Program-made: the position numbers and the translations under genes
Source: Nemopilema nomurai
Taxonomy: Eukaryota; Cnidaria; Scyphozoa; Rhizostomeae; Rhizostomatidae
Assembly: GCA_003864495.1 (NCBI GenBank)
Contig: PEDN01001362.1
Span: 433,471-497,470, forward strand
DNA: 64,000 bases
Direction of reading: 5' to 3'
Part shown: one piece after another, positions 13,459-27,982 of the stretch
Position numbering within the stretch: the first letter of the stretch is position 1
How the letters are laid out: the number at the start of each line of letters is the position of its first letter
Notes under the pieces: generated by a model
Databases searched by the model: none
What the model was told of the DNA's origin: nothing
Seen by the model: only the letters and a program-made list of their open reading frames with translations

Positions 13459-15208
13459 CGTTGGCTACCCCGTTGAAAAGTCCTCTCCAAGAAAGATGTG
13501 TCCAAGCCTTTAGACTCTGAAGATCACATACATGGTGATCTTGATAAACAAATCACTGTCACTCAATGCGCTTGCACTAAAGGTCCAGCATGCCTTGCAG
13601 ACGTGTTAAAGACCATTCTGCATCAGGATATAGTGGATATACGAAGTGCTCACCAAGTACAGCTATCATATACAATGTTGAATCTGCTAAGAAGAGGATT
13701 TGCAGATCAGATATTTAACCAGTTTTTGTCGCTTCCTCTGATGGAGAGGCTTATTTCCATTCACGTTCAAGTTTTGAATCGCTTGATAACATTTCAATGG
13801 GTTACTAGCACAATCGATGTATTACTCTGGTAACGATGATGGACAATAACAAAGTTCTCGGGTCTCGCGTAATGACTTTGTTTGCACTCAACAAAACATC
13901 TGGTTTGGCACCAACGCAGATACGAGATTGTTTAAATCGTAACAATTATTTTTGTCTCTAATCCGTAACGTTGCTTAATCCACTTTCAGCTGGCAGCACG
14001 GAGAAATGAACTGTGACAGTAATCTGAATGGGAAATACAAAATCATTCTTATGATATGATTGCGCCAAATGCAAAACTTTTAAGCTCGACGTGAGCCGAC
14101 ATAATAACAAACAACAAACATTGATATGTCTTGATCGAATGACAACACAACCTGAGTAATATCACGTGACGTAATGTTTAACTCCACATCTTATTCATAA
14201 TAACAAGAAGTCTTACATGAAGTACCAGGCTGAAATATGCCTAAAAATTGGAACAGTGTGAGAGACATGGCAGAATAGTGTTCATTCTAAATTTAGAAAT
14301 ATATTTTTCCAAATATAAGAGGCTCTGAGAGAATAGCATAAAAATGATAAAAAGTTTCAATGTAATTATAAATATTTGGAAAGTTCGTTATCATAAACGG
14401 TTTATGCTGATAGGCCATTAAAACACAAGTAAGGCAACATGTAGCTCTTCGAATACAAGGATGGGATACAAACAGAGTGCATCCAAGGCTTGAGCCAAGC
14501 AAATGGTCTTGAGAGAAAGAAGGAAGTGCTGAAGCAAGTGAATCTTGCGAGACCTTTGAATATTTGCAACAGAGGAATGAATGCTATCATCAAAGCCAGG
14601 AAATTAAACTCTTGCCCCAGCAAACAAATGTTACATGCGCTCTTGAAAGGTGCCAAGCTATTAAGTGGAACAATGATAGCTCCCTAAGTGCGTTGCTCAG
14701 GGAAATAGAAATATTTTCAACATGAGTCACTTTTGTGTAACCATTTCAAGAGGAGGTCTTAGGGGGCAAAAAATGTTCATAGATTTTAAGACGTCGGTTC
14801 GTCTTTTCAAATACTCTTATTAGATGAGTACTACACTCAAAACTAGGTGTTTATGAAATCTCTCTATGCCTGTAGGCAAGGCTGCAATGCAAGTTAAAAA
14901 CCTTGTGAAACTGGCAACACTTTGCAAAGTAACGTAGGCTGCAACTCTCTCCACCTTTTAAATCGAGCTACTTGTATTATATATAATGTAATTGACCATA
15001 TCAAGCTTTGTTTTGAGGAAAGGGGGTTATACGCAAGAAATCTCTGTACAAAGATTCAATAGTCTCTACCTAATATATAGAGACATGCGCCTTCATACCA
15101 CCAGCCTTGGTTAGATCTATTGAATGAACCTGAGGCTAACCGTTGATTCATGATGCGGGATTGATCATGTGTAGGCTAGATCTTTGTCACTAACCTAGCC
15201 TGAACTTA

Positions 15209-15290
15209 AACAACAACGACAACAACAACAACAACAACACCAGCAGCAACAACAACAACAACACCAGCAACAACAACAACAACAACAACT
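15209..15290. repeat. (CAA)n microsatellite
   Basis: CAA repeats interrupted by CAG and GAC units over about 80 bp. Confidence 0.95.
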
Positions 15291-18200
15291 AAAAAATTAT
15301 GATAATGGTATAAATGAAGTTAAGCCAGATTTGCGATTTTTTAAGCACAATTCCTTCACAATTAAGAAAAGCATTTTTCATTGCTTCTTGGAGCAATCGC
15401 AACAGAATACACCAAGTGACGGGACTAAAACAGTTGTTGATGTATTTTCTTCCGTTGATGGAAGAGCCAACAACACATTTCAATGTTAATTGATTTCTCT
15501 ATAGTCTTTCTGTAGTAGTGGAGCGGAGATTCTAGAAACTGATTGTACAGCAATTTGACTGCCTTGACATGAAACATTTGACTTGAAGTCTGAACTTTCA
15601 TTTGAATGTCAATGAACTCTTTTTATGTTCAATAGAAAAACCTGTATCAACAAAGGGGTAGAACGGAATCAAATTCAAATGCTGGCCTTCTATCGGGTTG
15701 ATTATTTGTCGCATTGGCTTGTGCATTCAAAGTGTTGTCAATCAAACAGAGTATATTCTAAAAGTAATACACCTATGACAACACCAGAGAGGTGTTGAAA
15801 GGTCACCGTAATGCATAAATGAAAACATTGTTTATAGCGAATCGAAGTTCTATCTTTTCTAAAACTTTAAACCTACGGAGACTGGGGAGTAATTACGATT
15901 ACTCGATAAAGCCTTGCTAAAAGCCTTTGCTTCGGATACAACTCCATGTTTTCCTAGTGGTCAATCATGAATCAATTGATATTTTGGTAACACATGAAAA
16001 TGTTTTCGATCACTTGTTGCCATACAAAAACAGTCGCTACGGTTTGTCCTGTCCCTTTGTTTTTGGTCAATAACAGTAACTAAACTATAAGAAAAGACAT
16101 GAGTTCTGCTGGAGATTAATTTTAATGAATTTGACTTGAACAGCTAAATTTTGTTGTCGTGCAAGACATGTTATTTCGTACATTTTATCTCCTTTCGATT
16201 TCCCTTTACGTCATTACGTATTGTCTTCTTTGTATTTCGGATGTTTACAACTGACTTATAAAATAAGGCAGATAGATACTCCAAATTACTAAAGGCTTCC
16301 GAAAAAGTTTCTGAAATCAGACGTACGACACGCAATAAAAGGAGTGTATGCCATATAAAACAGCCAGAAAAAATAAATTAAAGTGGCAAAAGTCGGCAAA
16401 ATGAAAAGCCTATATTTGTTAAGAGATCAACGTTGGATTGGAGAATATAAAGTTATACTGCATAACGTTGTAGTTTACCTACTATGTTAGGATGTTTATG
16501 GTGTAGACCGAACAGTTTAAAAGCAAGCTCCTTGGCTGTTTGACGACCAATCACGGCTGCAGAAGCCGATCATCGCAACCTTAACTCTTACCAGCTCACT
16601 AGGCAATAAATACATTTAAGTAATATGAAACAAAATCAGGCTTTTAAATAAGACAAACAAACCTTCTGACCACGAGAGCGGTAAGTCTAACAGTGGTAAA
16701 TCCACACACAGGCTAACTACAAATTCATTAGAATAATGTTCAGATAGGTTGACCAAACATCAAAGCTTTGGGGAGGAATGACGTATAGTTTATAAGTACA
16801 CAGCAATTAAATACAGGGTAACATGCAATCATACCATTTTTTGCTATTACCGCTCATGCTTAGCATATCAAATCTGCAGTTCCATCAACATGTGTGTGCA
16901 ATGTGTACACATAAGCACTACATTCGAAAGTCGACATTGATTTCAAGTGAGACTGGGAAACTGTTTTATATTTCTCACAAAAAGTCAAGTGATTTCCATA
17001 TGGCAGGTGTTTCCTAGTCAAACTACCAGTTGAAAACAAAACGTTGTAACTATAACAGTTCTGACACTTAGAATAGTAGAGGAAACGAATGAATTATTCA
17101 TATTTAGATATTCATAATGAATAATATCATAAAACTCACTGTAAATTTTGCAAATACTTCGCGTCAACGAGCGTTCTTATGTACTTGCCATGTTCCTTGC
17201 CCAAAGCTTGAAGAAGTCAAAAATCGAAGAGACATGGCAAAGTTGACCTTGGGAGATGTGCATCGAGACCCAATTCTGGCCCGTGGTACGCTGAATCCCA
17301 ATGCAGATTAATCGAGCAACAAAGAGGTTTACGAAAAACGGATAATGAATTATACGTCGTCTCGCCAAGAAACAAAGCTATAATCCATTCTTTTGACTTT
17401 CTGGAAAGGACATTTGCAAATGCAGTACAAAAGAGCTTTCAACATCAGAGCTACTTTCAATGCCAGTGCATAAAACTTAATGAAATTCGAAGTAAAACAT
17501 TTGGGGGTTTAGAACGTTTCATGTTGTGATATTTCTATACGGTGTGTTCTACCTGCAATGTAGGTGAAACCACAACACTTCTATAGCTCTTAGATAATTA
17601 ATGAATTATTCAATACGGGGGCTTTGCTTGGCGTTATATCTCCTAAATCATTATGCATGAAATTTGATAAAATGCCTCTTGCAGAGATTAACATAAACCG
17701 AACACTCTCAAGGAGATTTTGTATAGAGCGGTGCTCAGTGATGCTTGAATTGACAGACGTTTGTCGAACTAGAAGTCTATAGATGCGAATGGTCATCTTC
17801 TCGAATATCAATCAAGTTTGCTTCACTAGATAAAAGTAGTGAAAACATGCTCATCTATATCTCAGTACGCCAGCTTCAACGTGCTATTAGCCTATGCACC
17901 AAAGTATAAACATACGAACTGCAGCCGAATCTTAAAACATTTCACTGTAATTACAAAGGCAAATGTTATATCTATACCTCTGTGATTCAATCTCATTTTT
18001 CACCAGAAAGGTTATATTTCGTTACGGTCAAACAAAAACAAAAGAAAATATTCAGTCAGCAACAAAAACACGTTGACACACTGGTCGATATTCGCTTGAA
18101 ATGTATCAATCATTTGATTATTTACAGCAAAAAATATCAATAACGTCACTTTGCATACCTATAAAATGCCGTAAAGATGTTTCAAGCATTGTAGGCATCG

Positions 18201-19832
18201 CAGGATTGCAGACAAAGACATAACAAGCATTGCGCTAGCAGCGTTCTTGGGTTCTCCAATCTGTCGAAAACGACTTTTTCCTGAGATTCCTTTGATGTAT
18301 AAAAGCAACTAGCATCAAATAGATCGAAGCCCTCTAACTAGACTGGATATGTTGATTACCTGATGCAAAAAGGAAAAAGATTTGTAACGCAGCAACGGAA
18401 TACTGATAGTACAACATTGATAGAAGGTGAATGCCTTGTGGAGAGAATGCTTACTAACTGGGTTAATTAGAAACCTAAAAAGGATCTTTATCCATGGGAA
18501 AGCTTTCCACTGCCATAGCAACAATGAAAGCCTTAAATCCAATAATATCAAAAAGGAACTCGACTGCATTAGGCCAAAGTCGGTTTTATCTTTTCTTTAG
18601 CCATCCTAGCAATCCATTCTTGCTTTTGATATTGGCTCGCCGCAGGAGAACCTTCGACATACTGCAGTTATGATTGACTCCGTAATCTGTTATGACAATG
18701 AGTAAAATCGCTGCATACTGAATTACGTCATATCAGATTGTAATATACAATCTAACGCTGACAATGAATATAATAGTTTTGAAGGGCTAAATGAAACTTT
18801 GAGCGCAAATGCGAAGTATTGTGGCACAAAATTGCAAATCGAATAACTTTTAAGCTGCAGTTTTTTCACCTAAGAAGCACTTTAAGAAATATTTACGCCA
18901 ACCTACAGTTCTTGCTTGAAGTATTTCTATTCAGCGTTTGCAGATAGTGAACCGTGAATATAGTGTTGGAGTGGAAATTGCATCGTTTTGAAAGGAAGTT
19001 TGGAAACGTCCTCGATTCTAGCGCGGATTCTAGGATGGATGAAAGCAGAATTGACCTAGTGTTGCTGATTCCAAAGCACTTGCTAACTGATACAACATGT
19101 TTACGTCACTGCGAACAGTCATTGGTGAAAAATAGCATTAGGAATTTATGAGCTTTTCATAGCAGCAAACGGAAGTTAGATTGTTTGACCCGTCAATGAT
19201 GTTTGGCATTTTCAGCTAATAATGCAATACCTTTTAAATAGCTTTATAAAAAGAATTGGCATTAAAAGTCATGCGGTAGACCTTCAGTGAGACATCGATA
19301 AAAAAGGTATTTTCAAGTAATTAAGTTTGGCCTAAATCTAATTTCATTTTGTGAAAGAGTTCTTCATAGAAGGTAATGGCGGTGCTTTATCTGCTGTTAC
19401 ATCTAGCTTTTAGCTTGTGTTGTATCGAGCCCTGCACAGACAGTCAGCTTCCAGATGGAAAGCGGAACACAAGTTCTTAATCGCGCCCACAATAGGCGTT
19501 TATGTTTGTGAATGATAAAAATCAGCGCTTGAGAAATGCAGGATTTAGCTGATACTGCGTGGAGTTGCGGTGTTGTGTTAAGGATCAATTGACAGTAAAA
19601 CCGATAATATCAGGGCTGATATTTGTAGAATTGGGGTATGATGAAACATCGTTGCAGGAAAATTATAAAGGGAGTTAATATGAAGTTGTGAGTTTAAGGC
19701 TGAATACAGTGGGAGTTTGCAGTGGATTGCAGCCATTTTTGGAAAATATCTGAAGGTGAAAGTTTAATTCAGGCTTACTGAAAAGGGAGATGGAAAAATA
19801 TTAAAAGACATTCCCGTCATTGTTGTCTCTAG

Positions 19833-20115
19833 GGCCGGAGCTACAATGCAATTTTCAGAGAGGGGTACAAAGTTGAGATTGGCCGGCAATAGGGTTTGAC
19901 TCTAGGACGTGGTTGGGGTAAGGGCGTGGTTTAATTATTAATTTACAGCCACGCCCCTATTATTGGTTTATCACATTTGTAAAAATCGCGACGAAAGTAA
20001 GAAAAAACAAAATTTCAGCATTTGCTGACGAAGCCTTCATTATATTAACAGACACAAGATTGGTGGATAAGAAGCCTCCTGCTACCCCTTCCCCTTTAGC
20101 GACGCCCCTAGTTAT
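19833..20115. mobile_element. Possible MITE-like element
   Basis: The left end reads CTAGGGCCGGAGCTA; the right end, reverse complemented, reads CTAGGGGCGTCGCTA. An internal palindrome pairs AGGGCGTGG (about 19921) with CCACGCCCCT (about 19950). The ends are imperfect and no clear target duplication was found. Confidence 0.35.
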
Positions 20116-23100
20116 CCCTAAGTGAAATGTAAAGGCGTCTGCACCAGAACAGTGGATAGAAGCTGAAAACCATTGCGAAGACTAGAGATGAGGAATGGCT
20201 ACGCTTACCAGGGAAAGCAGAACTGGGGATGAGGTAATCGTATCAAAGAGCCAGGCCATTGAAATATTCGCCGTAAGTGGAATAGGAAACATTGGGGTAT
20301 TCGCGAAGGCAGCTTGATATGAGCTTATCTATCTGGCCCAAGTGAAAATGGACGTAAAGGAGCCAGAAATACCCTGAGATGGGATGTTTACTAGCCAGGG
20401 AAAGTATTGCTGAATGCAGCGGCTTGCGTTTTAATGTTTGGGGATGCTAGGAGTGCTATCTGTTGGTAGACATTGGGGATGTTACCATAAAATGGATAAT
20501 ACTCTAAAAAGATTTGTCAAGAAATGATCGTGTTTCATTAATTGGGTATAATTTGGTTAATTGAGTAAACAATAATTGGGTTTAGAACTTTTTCTGGAAT
20601 GTCGAACAATTAGCACGATCATCTTGTTGATCAAAGCTTTATAAGTAGGTATTGCAATTTATCTTTGCAATTCATACTGTCCAACATATACGCATGCCGC
20701 GAGAAAATGATAGAGATGGTCATGGATTGCATTAGTAACATGAATTGTTAAGATTCTCATCAATAGCAGCCAAATCGTCGATAAGCTCTATTTTACTATT
20801 CTAAGCTCGGTTTAAATTATTGTTTGGATAACAAAGTTATGATATGTAGTCAAATCCTTGTTGCGTATTTTTTTCAACGGAGACAATATTTGTCCCACCC
20901 TATGCTAAGTAACCATGTAGCAATTAGAACGGTTGTATGGAATGGCTCGCATTTTGTGCTCTAACAACCTCAACAAAATCAAACTAACGGGGTCAATAAA
21001 GGAAAATAGATGGAGGACCTTATATTGTTTTACTAATTACCAGTTCATCTACTTCTACGAATTTAATCAACTACTTCAATACTGAAGGCTCTGTTGAATT
21101 GCATAAAGCACGTATAGAATTGCTTCCAACACTGTTTGAATGATACATTTGAATAAACGTAACATTGGCCATTTCAGGCTTGTCAATTATAAATAATTAC
21201 CTTTCTCCAGATACTGTTACTCCAATGAACGTCCCCTTTACTTATCAGCAAGAATTTGTAAGTGAATTTTTCTGTGGAAAATCAGAAACTTGTAGTTGAA
21301 AATAATGTCACATCAAATGGCACTCCAAAGCAATTAGGACCCGAAAACCCGGAAAGCATAATCTTTGTGCTGATCAGAGAAGCTCAAACTTTAAGCATTA
21401 TAATCCAGCACCAGACAGATCCTAATCTCCAATTTATTTGACACGGTTTCGTGTGAATAAATCAAGAAAATTTCAAACAAAAACTGATATGATCAATTGA
21501 AAAACTGATCTTCTAGATTCTGTGCTAATGCCAATTCCTCGCTTTTATACTGCAGAAGGAAAGAAGAGACTAGTTTAAATATTCATTAATATTCAGAAAT
21601 ATCATTTGTTTGAGTTGCGTATTGTGACGTTTTGTGAACTTTGCGTAATATATATTGCAGGTCAAGGACCGATTTGGCTCTTGTCATAAGATACAGCGGA
21701 ACAAGTGCGTGGGCTCTAATGAACAGAAATATCCACACGTTGCTTGACACTCTTTCATAGGTAGGCTAGACGTGTATTACTCTATATTTCACGACAACTC
21801 ATATTGGGAGCGTGGGAACGATTTCGAAAAAGTCGTTGAAAATATTTTTTGGAAATATACTGAAAAAGCAATGCGAATAATGTTAAAACATTAAAAAATA
21901 TTATGGAGCAATTAATCATACGGTCTGGTTAATGTATTGACACATTCATCATCAACGCCGTACCCTATCTAAGATATTGTAAAGTTGTTCACTTACAATA
22001 CACTTTTCTAAGATTACTTAACCCAGAAAATTGAGCAAAGCCTGCCATGCATTTCCCATGACTTTTTACCAGATGTCACATGCAAAGATCCAACACTGCC
22101 GGCTATTCATATGAATGTAGCATAATGCATTCAATACACCAGCAAATAGCCAAAAACAGGTAGGACATAACCAAAGGCCTACGTCTATGTTAGTCATATG
22201 AAAAGTAATCTGCATAGTTGCGTATGGAACTTGGGAATGGCAAATTGCTTACCAAGTGTCACCATTAGCACCTTTCAGACAGTATTTTGAAAACCAAGGC
22301 AGACATTGGAGCCCATTCCAGAGTGCCAAACCCGGATAAAAATAGTCGAGACATTACACGAAAAGTTGATAGTTTCCCTTTCCCTCGGAGAATAACCTTC
22401 ACCCTGCCCCTATTTTAATATTCAATGCATGTTTTTCAAGCGCATGTTGTTGAACTACAAATTCATCATTAATTCAAGAAAGAAGGGGGGGGATTCGATT
22501 TTCCGAGGCAACATAAGAGTCGAAAAATTGAATTTTGCCTCGACAAATTTTTCCGGGATCATGGGTTAACCTGCGACAAGAAAGAGTATAGGGAAATTGG
22601 GGTTGCAATGTCACATACAGCGTAAAATTGTGAAACGATATTTTCCCCTACGATAAATTTTTTTCAATAAATTTGAAGAAATACTTCAATGAGCGATTCA
22701 CGAGAAGAGCATTGACACCACGAGCTTTTTGGAATCTGTACCTAATGAAGATTCTCGTTCTTTTATAAGCGTGCGATGCCTTGTAGGCAGAGCTTACGCT
22801 TGTGGTTCTAATTTGCTACTCCGAGTTTCAGGTATAATACGAATCAGGCTGCTGCATTCATTCATTGTAAAAATTTGCATATATACGATGCTTCGATCAA
22901 ATTCGTGACGATATATGCTGATTTTTGTGATATAAGAATTGAATCAACTCACCAAAGGACGATGTCCTATTGATTTCTTTCTCGTGCAAGTTGCTTCAAC
23001 TTTGCTTCAATTTTATCAGTATCTTTTTCAGGTTATTGCGAGATTTGGAACGTTGTATGTTCAAAGAAGACAAATTACCCTATGTTTACTTCGGGTACAG

Positions 23101-24159
23101 AACGGAAACCTTTCAGCCACTAATTTTACGACTGTTGGTTGCACTGTTAAAAGGCGCTGCTATGGCCTATCTCAAATGGAGACTTTTCTCTGGGGAGTAA
23201 ATGCATGATGGGCAGATCTATGCGGCGATGCCTTTAATTCAATGAAAATTGTAGAAAGAATAATTCTTTTGTTCAAATGCTATTTGAATAACATTGTTGT
23301 TGGAAATAAAACAGGATAGCAAGACTGTTTGTTTGGAAGGAAAAATTGATGAAATGCCTGATCCATATTTGGAAAATTTGGAGTTCTGAATGACTTACAC
23401 TGAAGAGCATATTTTCTAAACGTTTGGTATTTCTTTAGGCACGGCTTAAATGTTAATATCCCAAGTAATAAGACATCAAACTGGTAGTCTACGTGGCTTT
23501 CTTTACGTGCAACAAAGGTAATGGGGGCAAACCAAGTCACATGGTGTGGTTATTACACTTATTATGACCCTGATACCATTATAACAAGAATATAAAATTA
23601 ATTCATCGACAAATGAACTTAGCAATAATGTTGTTTCTGCATTCTCTAATCAATGAATATAATGGAGACCATTTTATGTCAGCAAGAAATTTTCTTAATA
23701 CTCTTCTAGTCCTTAATTCTTAGTAAAAGTGTAATCAAAGCCTTTTTTGTCTATTTCAGTGTTAACAAAGCTAATAATGACATACTACCAAATATAACTG
23801 AATAGCACCTCGAACAATTATCTTCGATAGATATTGTCAGGCTTTATAATTAAAACCTGAAAATCAACTGGAAATTGGTAAACTAATAAATGCGGTATGG
23901 CGATTCCAACGGGTAAGCATAAAGAGTCAGTTATAAAGAGCCTTGCCATATTTTTTCTCTCATATGATTTCATAGATACAGTAGGAAAACTGATATGTCG
24001 AATTGAAAATTTTAAAATATTTACTCTTTTGAAAATAGCTTCTTTAACTAACTACAAATGGTAGATTAAGTATCAGCGAGTTTAAACTTTGATAAGTGAA
24101 AATGTAAATTAAGAAAGCACAATCTTTTTTGTAGTAATCTATAAAAAGTAGCCAATAAT

Positions 24160-27100
24160 TTACAGTTTGTTGGTCTGTATCTTGTCAAACTCATCAGGTA
24201 TAATGAAGCATAAAAATGCCACGATGATGTTTAGTACCCATCCAGACCACCCCAAGGCAAAGGACCACGAAAACACCGACTTGAGTCTGCTGTTGTCTTG
24301 TGGAACACCGGATTTGCCCGTGTAGACTGCCAGGGCCAGCAATGCAAACAAAGCTAAAAGTGACGTCATACTCCGTTATTATAATCTACATAGAAATTCC
24401 AGGTTCATGTGATATGTAGTTGTTTGATTTTATATTTCAAAAGTACGCACTATCAACATTGCATTCAGAACTTCATGACATAATTGACCTCTTCATCTAA
24501 GAAAACATGCATTCAACTTGATTATAATGGCTTGCAAACATCTAATGTTGTTTCCACTTGAAATGATGCTGTTATGAGTAGAGACAACGTTTTGATATTA
24601 GAAGAAACCTGTTATGAGTAGAGACAACGTTTTGATATTAGAAGAAACCTGAAAGAAGCATACAGGAAAGGCAACAAGAATAATGAATAAATACCCGAAA
24701 TGATAGACATGACGCCGGGGAACTTGAAAACGAGGTCCAGTCTGAAGAAGGCAGCGATGACGTAGACGAAGACAACCGCTATGGCAATGATTGCAAGCGC
24801 CATGAAAGCTCGAACCGATCGTATCCAAGCTGAAACGAAAAAGAGGCAGCCAAATCAAACAGAGATATTGTTCTTCGTAGCACGAACTACAACGCATGTT
24901 GATAGTTTGATGGTAACATTTTAATTCGACATTCAGGCTTTCATCTCATTGAAAATTATTGAAGGCAAATATGTCTTACAATTTTGTCACCCTTAAAACC
25001 ACCATTACATTATCATGGCCTTTGAAAACCAGTCACCTAAAAACTACCTTGGTCATAGTTAGGCTTGTAAGCATTGCATATATTTTTGAAAAGTGTAATG
25101 ACAAAAGGTTTAAAAAAGTATCAAAATTGTTGTTTAAGATAAATACATTATTACCATTATCAGTAACATTTCCATTTATAACCGTGAAAATAAAAGCCTG
25201 GAATATCCATCTGAGAATGACATCGTGTACTTAAGATATCATTCCAGTCTCAGTGCATATCATAACTGATCGTCAACGACTTAATTCGGATCTAGCTTGA
25301 CTGTTCCTTTAATCTGCTATTAAAAAGTGTTTTCAAAATAGGCCAGTGATAAGAACGGCTCAACGGATTAACGGTGTACCTGCAAAATGCATTGATTTGG
25401 GCAGAAAAAAACCGAAACTCCGCATAAACACGAGTGCCATAGCACTGAACGCTGACGGTGAATCTGATTTTTGCAGGCAGAATTCAACATGGGACTGTAA
25501 AAGGTGGGGCTGTGGAAAACAAGCTGGCTATTGTTTTAGCCATTGAAACATTTTTTAGGGATTTCAGTTCAAGAATATTCACAAAATCAAGCACTAGGCT
25601 ATTTATGTCCAACAGACACTTATTTTCAGCCACATATAAAACAACACCTGTTCCTCGTCACATAAAGTGAAACTAGAACCATTTGGATCATTAACAGAAG
25701 CTAATGAACCTTCTTTGAACACGCCCTAGCTCTAGAGAAGCATTGATCGGGTTTTATGCACTGGCAAAGGCTAAGCATCTTCTAAGCAAAGGATTGTTTG
25801 GTTCCGTGACCCTTATCGGCTGTATCAAGTAACTTAAAACGGGATGTTGAAATAGTCTTGTGAGGAGACATCTTAGGCTATTACTATGTATTTTGTATTT
25901 TAATAAGATACATTCTTTCTAATAGGGCCCTTTTTGATGACAATGATCGTAGTATTGACAGGGTTTTACCATGAATAAATATTTTCCCATTATTATTATT
26001 ATTATTATTAAATGCAGTAAAGGAGAGATATCTTTCCGTTTGTAAACTACCTGGCTCCATTTGCAAGATTAATATATGCGTTAATTTCAGGCGCAATCAG
26101 TGGCTAGTGATTATCCTCTGATCAACAACACACACATCCACATACAAGCATCTGCAAACACTAAAGCGAAGTACATCAATGCTCGAATTGCTTCGAACAC
26201 GTAAGGTATCTTCGAGCATCTTGTCCATGCGACTTTCACTCATATTCCTTTCTACCTTTACACTTATCCCATAACTTCCAAAATGCAGCACCTAATGTCT
26301 AGTTAGATAGGATGCGAATAACATGAAAATTATTCAGTACAATTAATTGTCCTTGGAGCCAAAAATATATCCTGGGATTCTTGATGCCAACGTTACGACG
26401 AACAAAATGAATTTCCAAGGATTTTGGCAACGGTTGTAAGAAATGCAAGTTTGGTTGTTGGCTCAAATATTACAGGGCAAATAAGCAACCTTTTGGCCTA
26501 ATGCCTAAAGCACAAATTGCTAATCACGTTTTAATAACGCCAATGACACAGTCAACAGATTGCCTCAGGAATCCATATTGTGATTAATCCATAATTTGTT
26601 TAACGCAGCAACTGAAGTCTCTTCCCATGTAAAAACAAAGAAAAACGAACAGAGCCTTGGTAATCCACAATGGATGTCAAGGCCTTAAGTCGTAAATAGG
26701 CTTTAAAATATCTGCATCAGATTATGAGCAGGAGAAACAACCCCAAACAAGCAAGCAGAGCAGACCTCAGAGCAGAATGCTAATACTCTAAGAGCATTAT
26801 AGCTGGCATAACAGCATGTGCATCAAACGCGGAAAATAGCCTTTGTTAGGGAGAAAAATATTCTCAGTGGAAGATAAGTAGGACCCGTCTAGACAAAGAT
26901 GGGTTGATCCGACTCGAACTCTGCACATGTTTAACGCTTTAAACAAACTACCGCAGCTAGCTGAGTCGAAGTGGCCTAGGGTTGTTTTCGAAGAAGCATT
27001 GCTTGCCTTGCAGTGCAAATTCGATCTCTAAGCGATGCTCTTTTGGGTAAGGTCCCAATTTACAAGGATGGCAGATATTGAGTTTCCATTGATTTGAAGA

Positions 27101-27982
27101 TCGGTCGACCAGATTTTATTATGAATCTTTAAACATTGTTTGGAGCAAGAGATATATATCGTTGATAGCATTATGAAATTTCAAGAAACAAAATCAAATT
27201 GGAGATTTTAATGAAACGTATGACGAAATTTTTGCGTCATACTCTATACAAAACTCGTCAAAGGTTACAATTAATCTTAAAGTCTTAGAGGGGTTGCCAG
27301 ACCGCTTGAAAAACTTTTCTCCTTGGTGCTCATTTGCAATTACCCGTCAATAACCCTAAATACTTCCATTTAATAACTAGGCAAACTATATATCTTAATA
27401 TAGAAATAGTTAACCCTAGGAAACGCTATTCGAATGGCTTTAACCAGAGAAGATAGAACGGATGAATAAAACGTGAGTGACGAGTTCCTGTCCTGAGAGA
27501 AGGGGGCTAGAAGCCTCTTGTGGGACCATTTTAGGGATCCCCTTGCTTAATCCCTTACGCACAGATTCAATAAAATAAATGTAGCCTCATTAAATGCCAA
27601 GCGCTGTCTTATTCAGACAGGGGCAAAAATCTATGAGTATCGGATTTTAATAGTTAACTAATTTTAAAAATGTAAGTAATCTGAGTAAAAAGAAAATCTT
27701 ACCAAACTGGGCCTTCATAGTCGAGCAGACTTTCCGACCCTCAAGCATGGCGCAACCATTCCATATTCCACTGTGTGACGATGTGTATTGGTACAAGTTT
27801 TGGTATGTTCCTTGGGCATCTGCATCACTGTGCCCAGATACGATGCCAATATTATGCACTCCAACCTTGTACTTGGTCTTTTGCCAGTAGTCAGTGGAAA
27901 TGGCGATTATATAAAAGACGAACGCTGTCGAAACCAGAATCAGAGTTACGATCTTCAATCCTAATACTAGCTTTGAATGCAT
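24160..27982 (-). CDS. Claudin-like four-span protein, gene B
   Basis: Three coding exons on the minus strand: 27703-27982, 24695-24829 and 24160-24353, with both introns in phase 1 (donors GTAAGA and GTATTT). The product is 202 residues. Exon 1 carries TM1 (about VTLILVSTAFVFYIIAI), then DYW and, after an unusually long first loop, GIW..C with a second C eight residues on. Exon 2 carries TM2 (MALAIIAIAVVFVYVIAAFF) and starts TM3. Exon 3 completes TM3 and carries TM4 (ALGWSGWVLNIIVAFLCFII), then a short polar tail. The ATG at 27982 is chosen because the frame upstream has only a GTG. An ATG in exon 3 lies just upstream of the predicted acceptor; using the acceptor TTTTAG at 24354-24359 keeps the phase-1 pattern of the family. 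Family: PMP22/claudin. Intron 1 is about 2.9 kb, so an intervening exon is possible. Confidence 0.82.
24569..24650. repeat. Perfect 40-bp tandem duplication
   Basis: Two back-to-back identical copies of a 40-bp unit (24569-24608 and 24609-24648), starting CTGTTATGAGTAGAG, lie in intron 2 of claudin-like gene B, about 45 bp from the exon 2 donor. Identity implies a recent event or an assembly artefact. Confidence 0.9.
25989..26010. repeat. (ATT)n microsatellite
   Basis: About seven TTA/ATT units inside intron 1 of claudin-like gene B. Confidence 0.9.

Larger units (their letters stand above)
13459..24159. other. Long gene-free stretch between claudin-like genes A and B
   Basis: About 10.7 kb without a supported exon. 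It contains a CAA/CAG microsatellite at 15209-15290 and a weak inverted-repeat element near 19833-20115. All longer frames lack family resemblance or an ATG start. Distal non-coding exons or enhancers of genes A and B could be here but cannot be seen directly. Confidence 0.5.

Noticed and set aside
13498..13833. 111-codon plus-strand frame antisense-adjacent to gene A
   Set aside because: Begins at GTG, has no recognised motif, and lies just upstream of gene A's start; most likely chance.
24598..24897. 99-codon minus-strand frame over exon 2 of gene B
   Set aside because: It is an out-of-frame shadow of the claudin-like exon; the correct frame gives TM2 and joins in phase 1.
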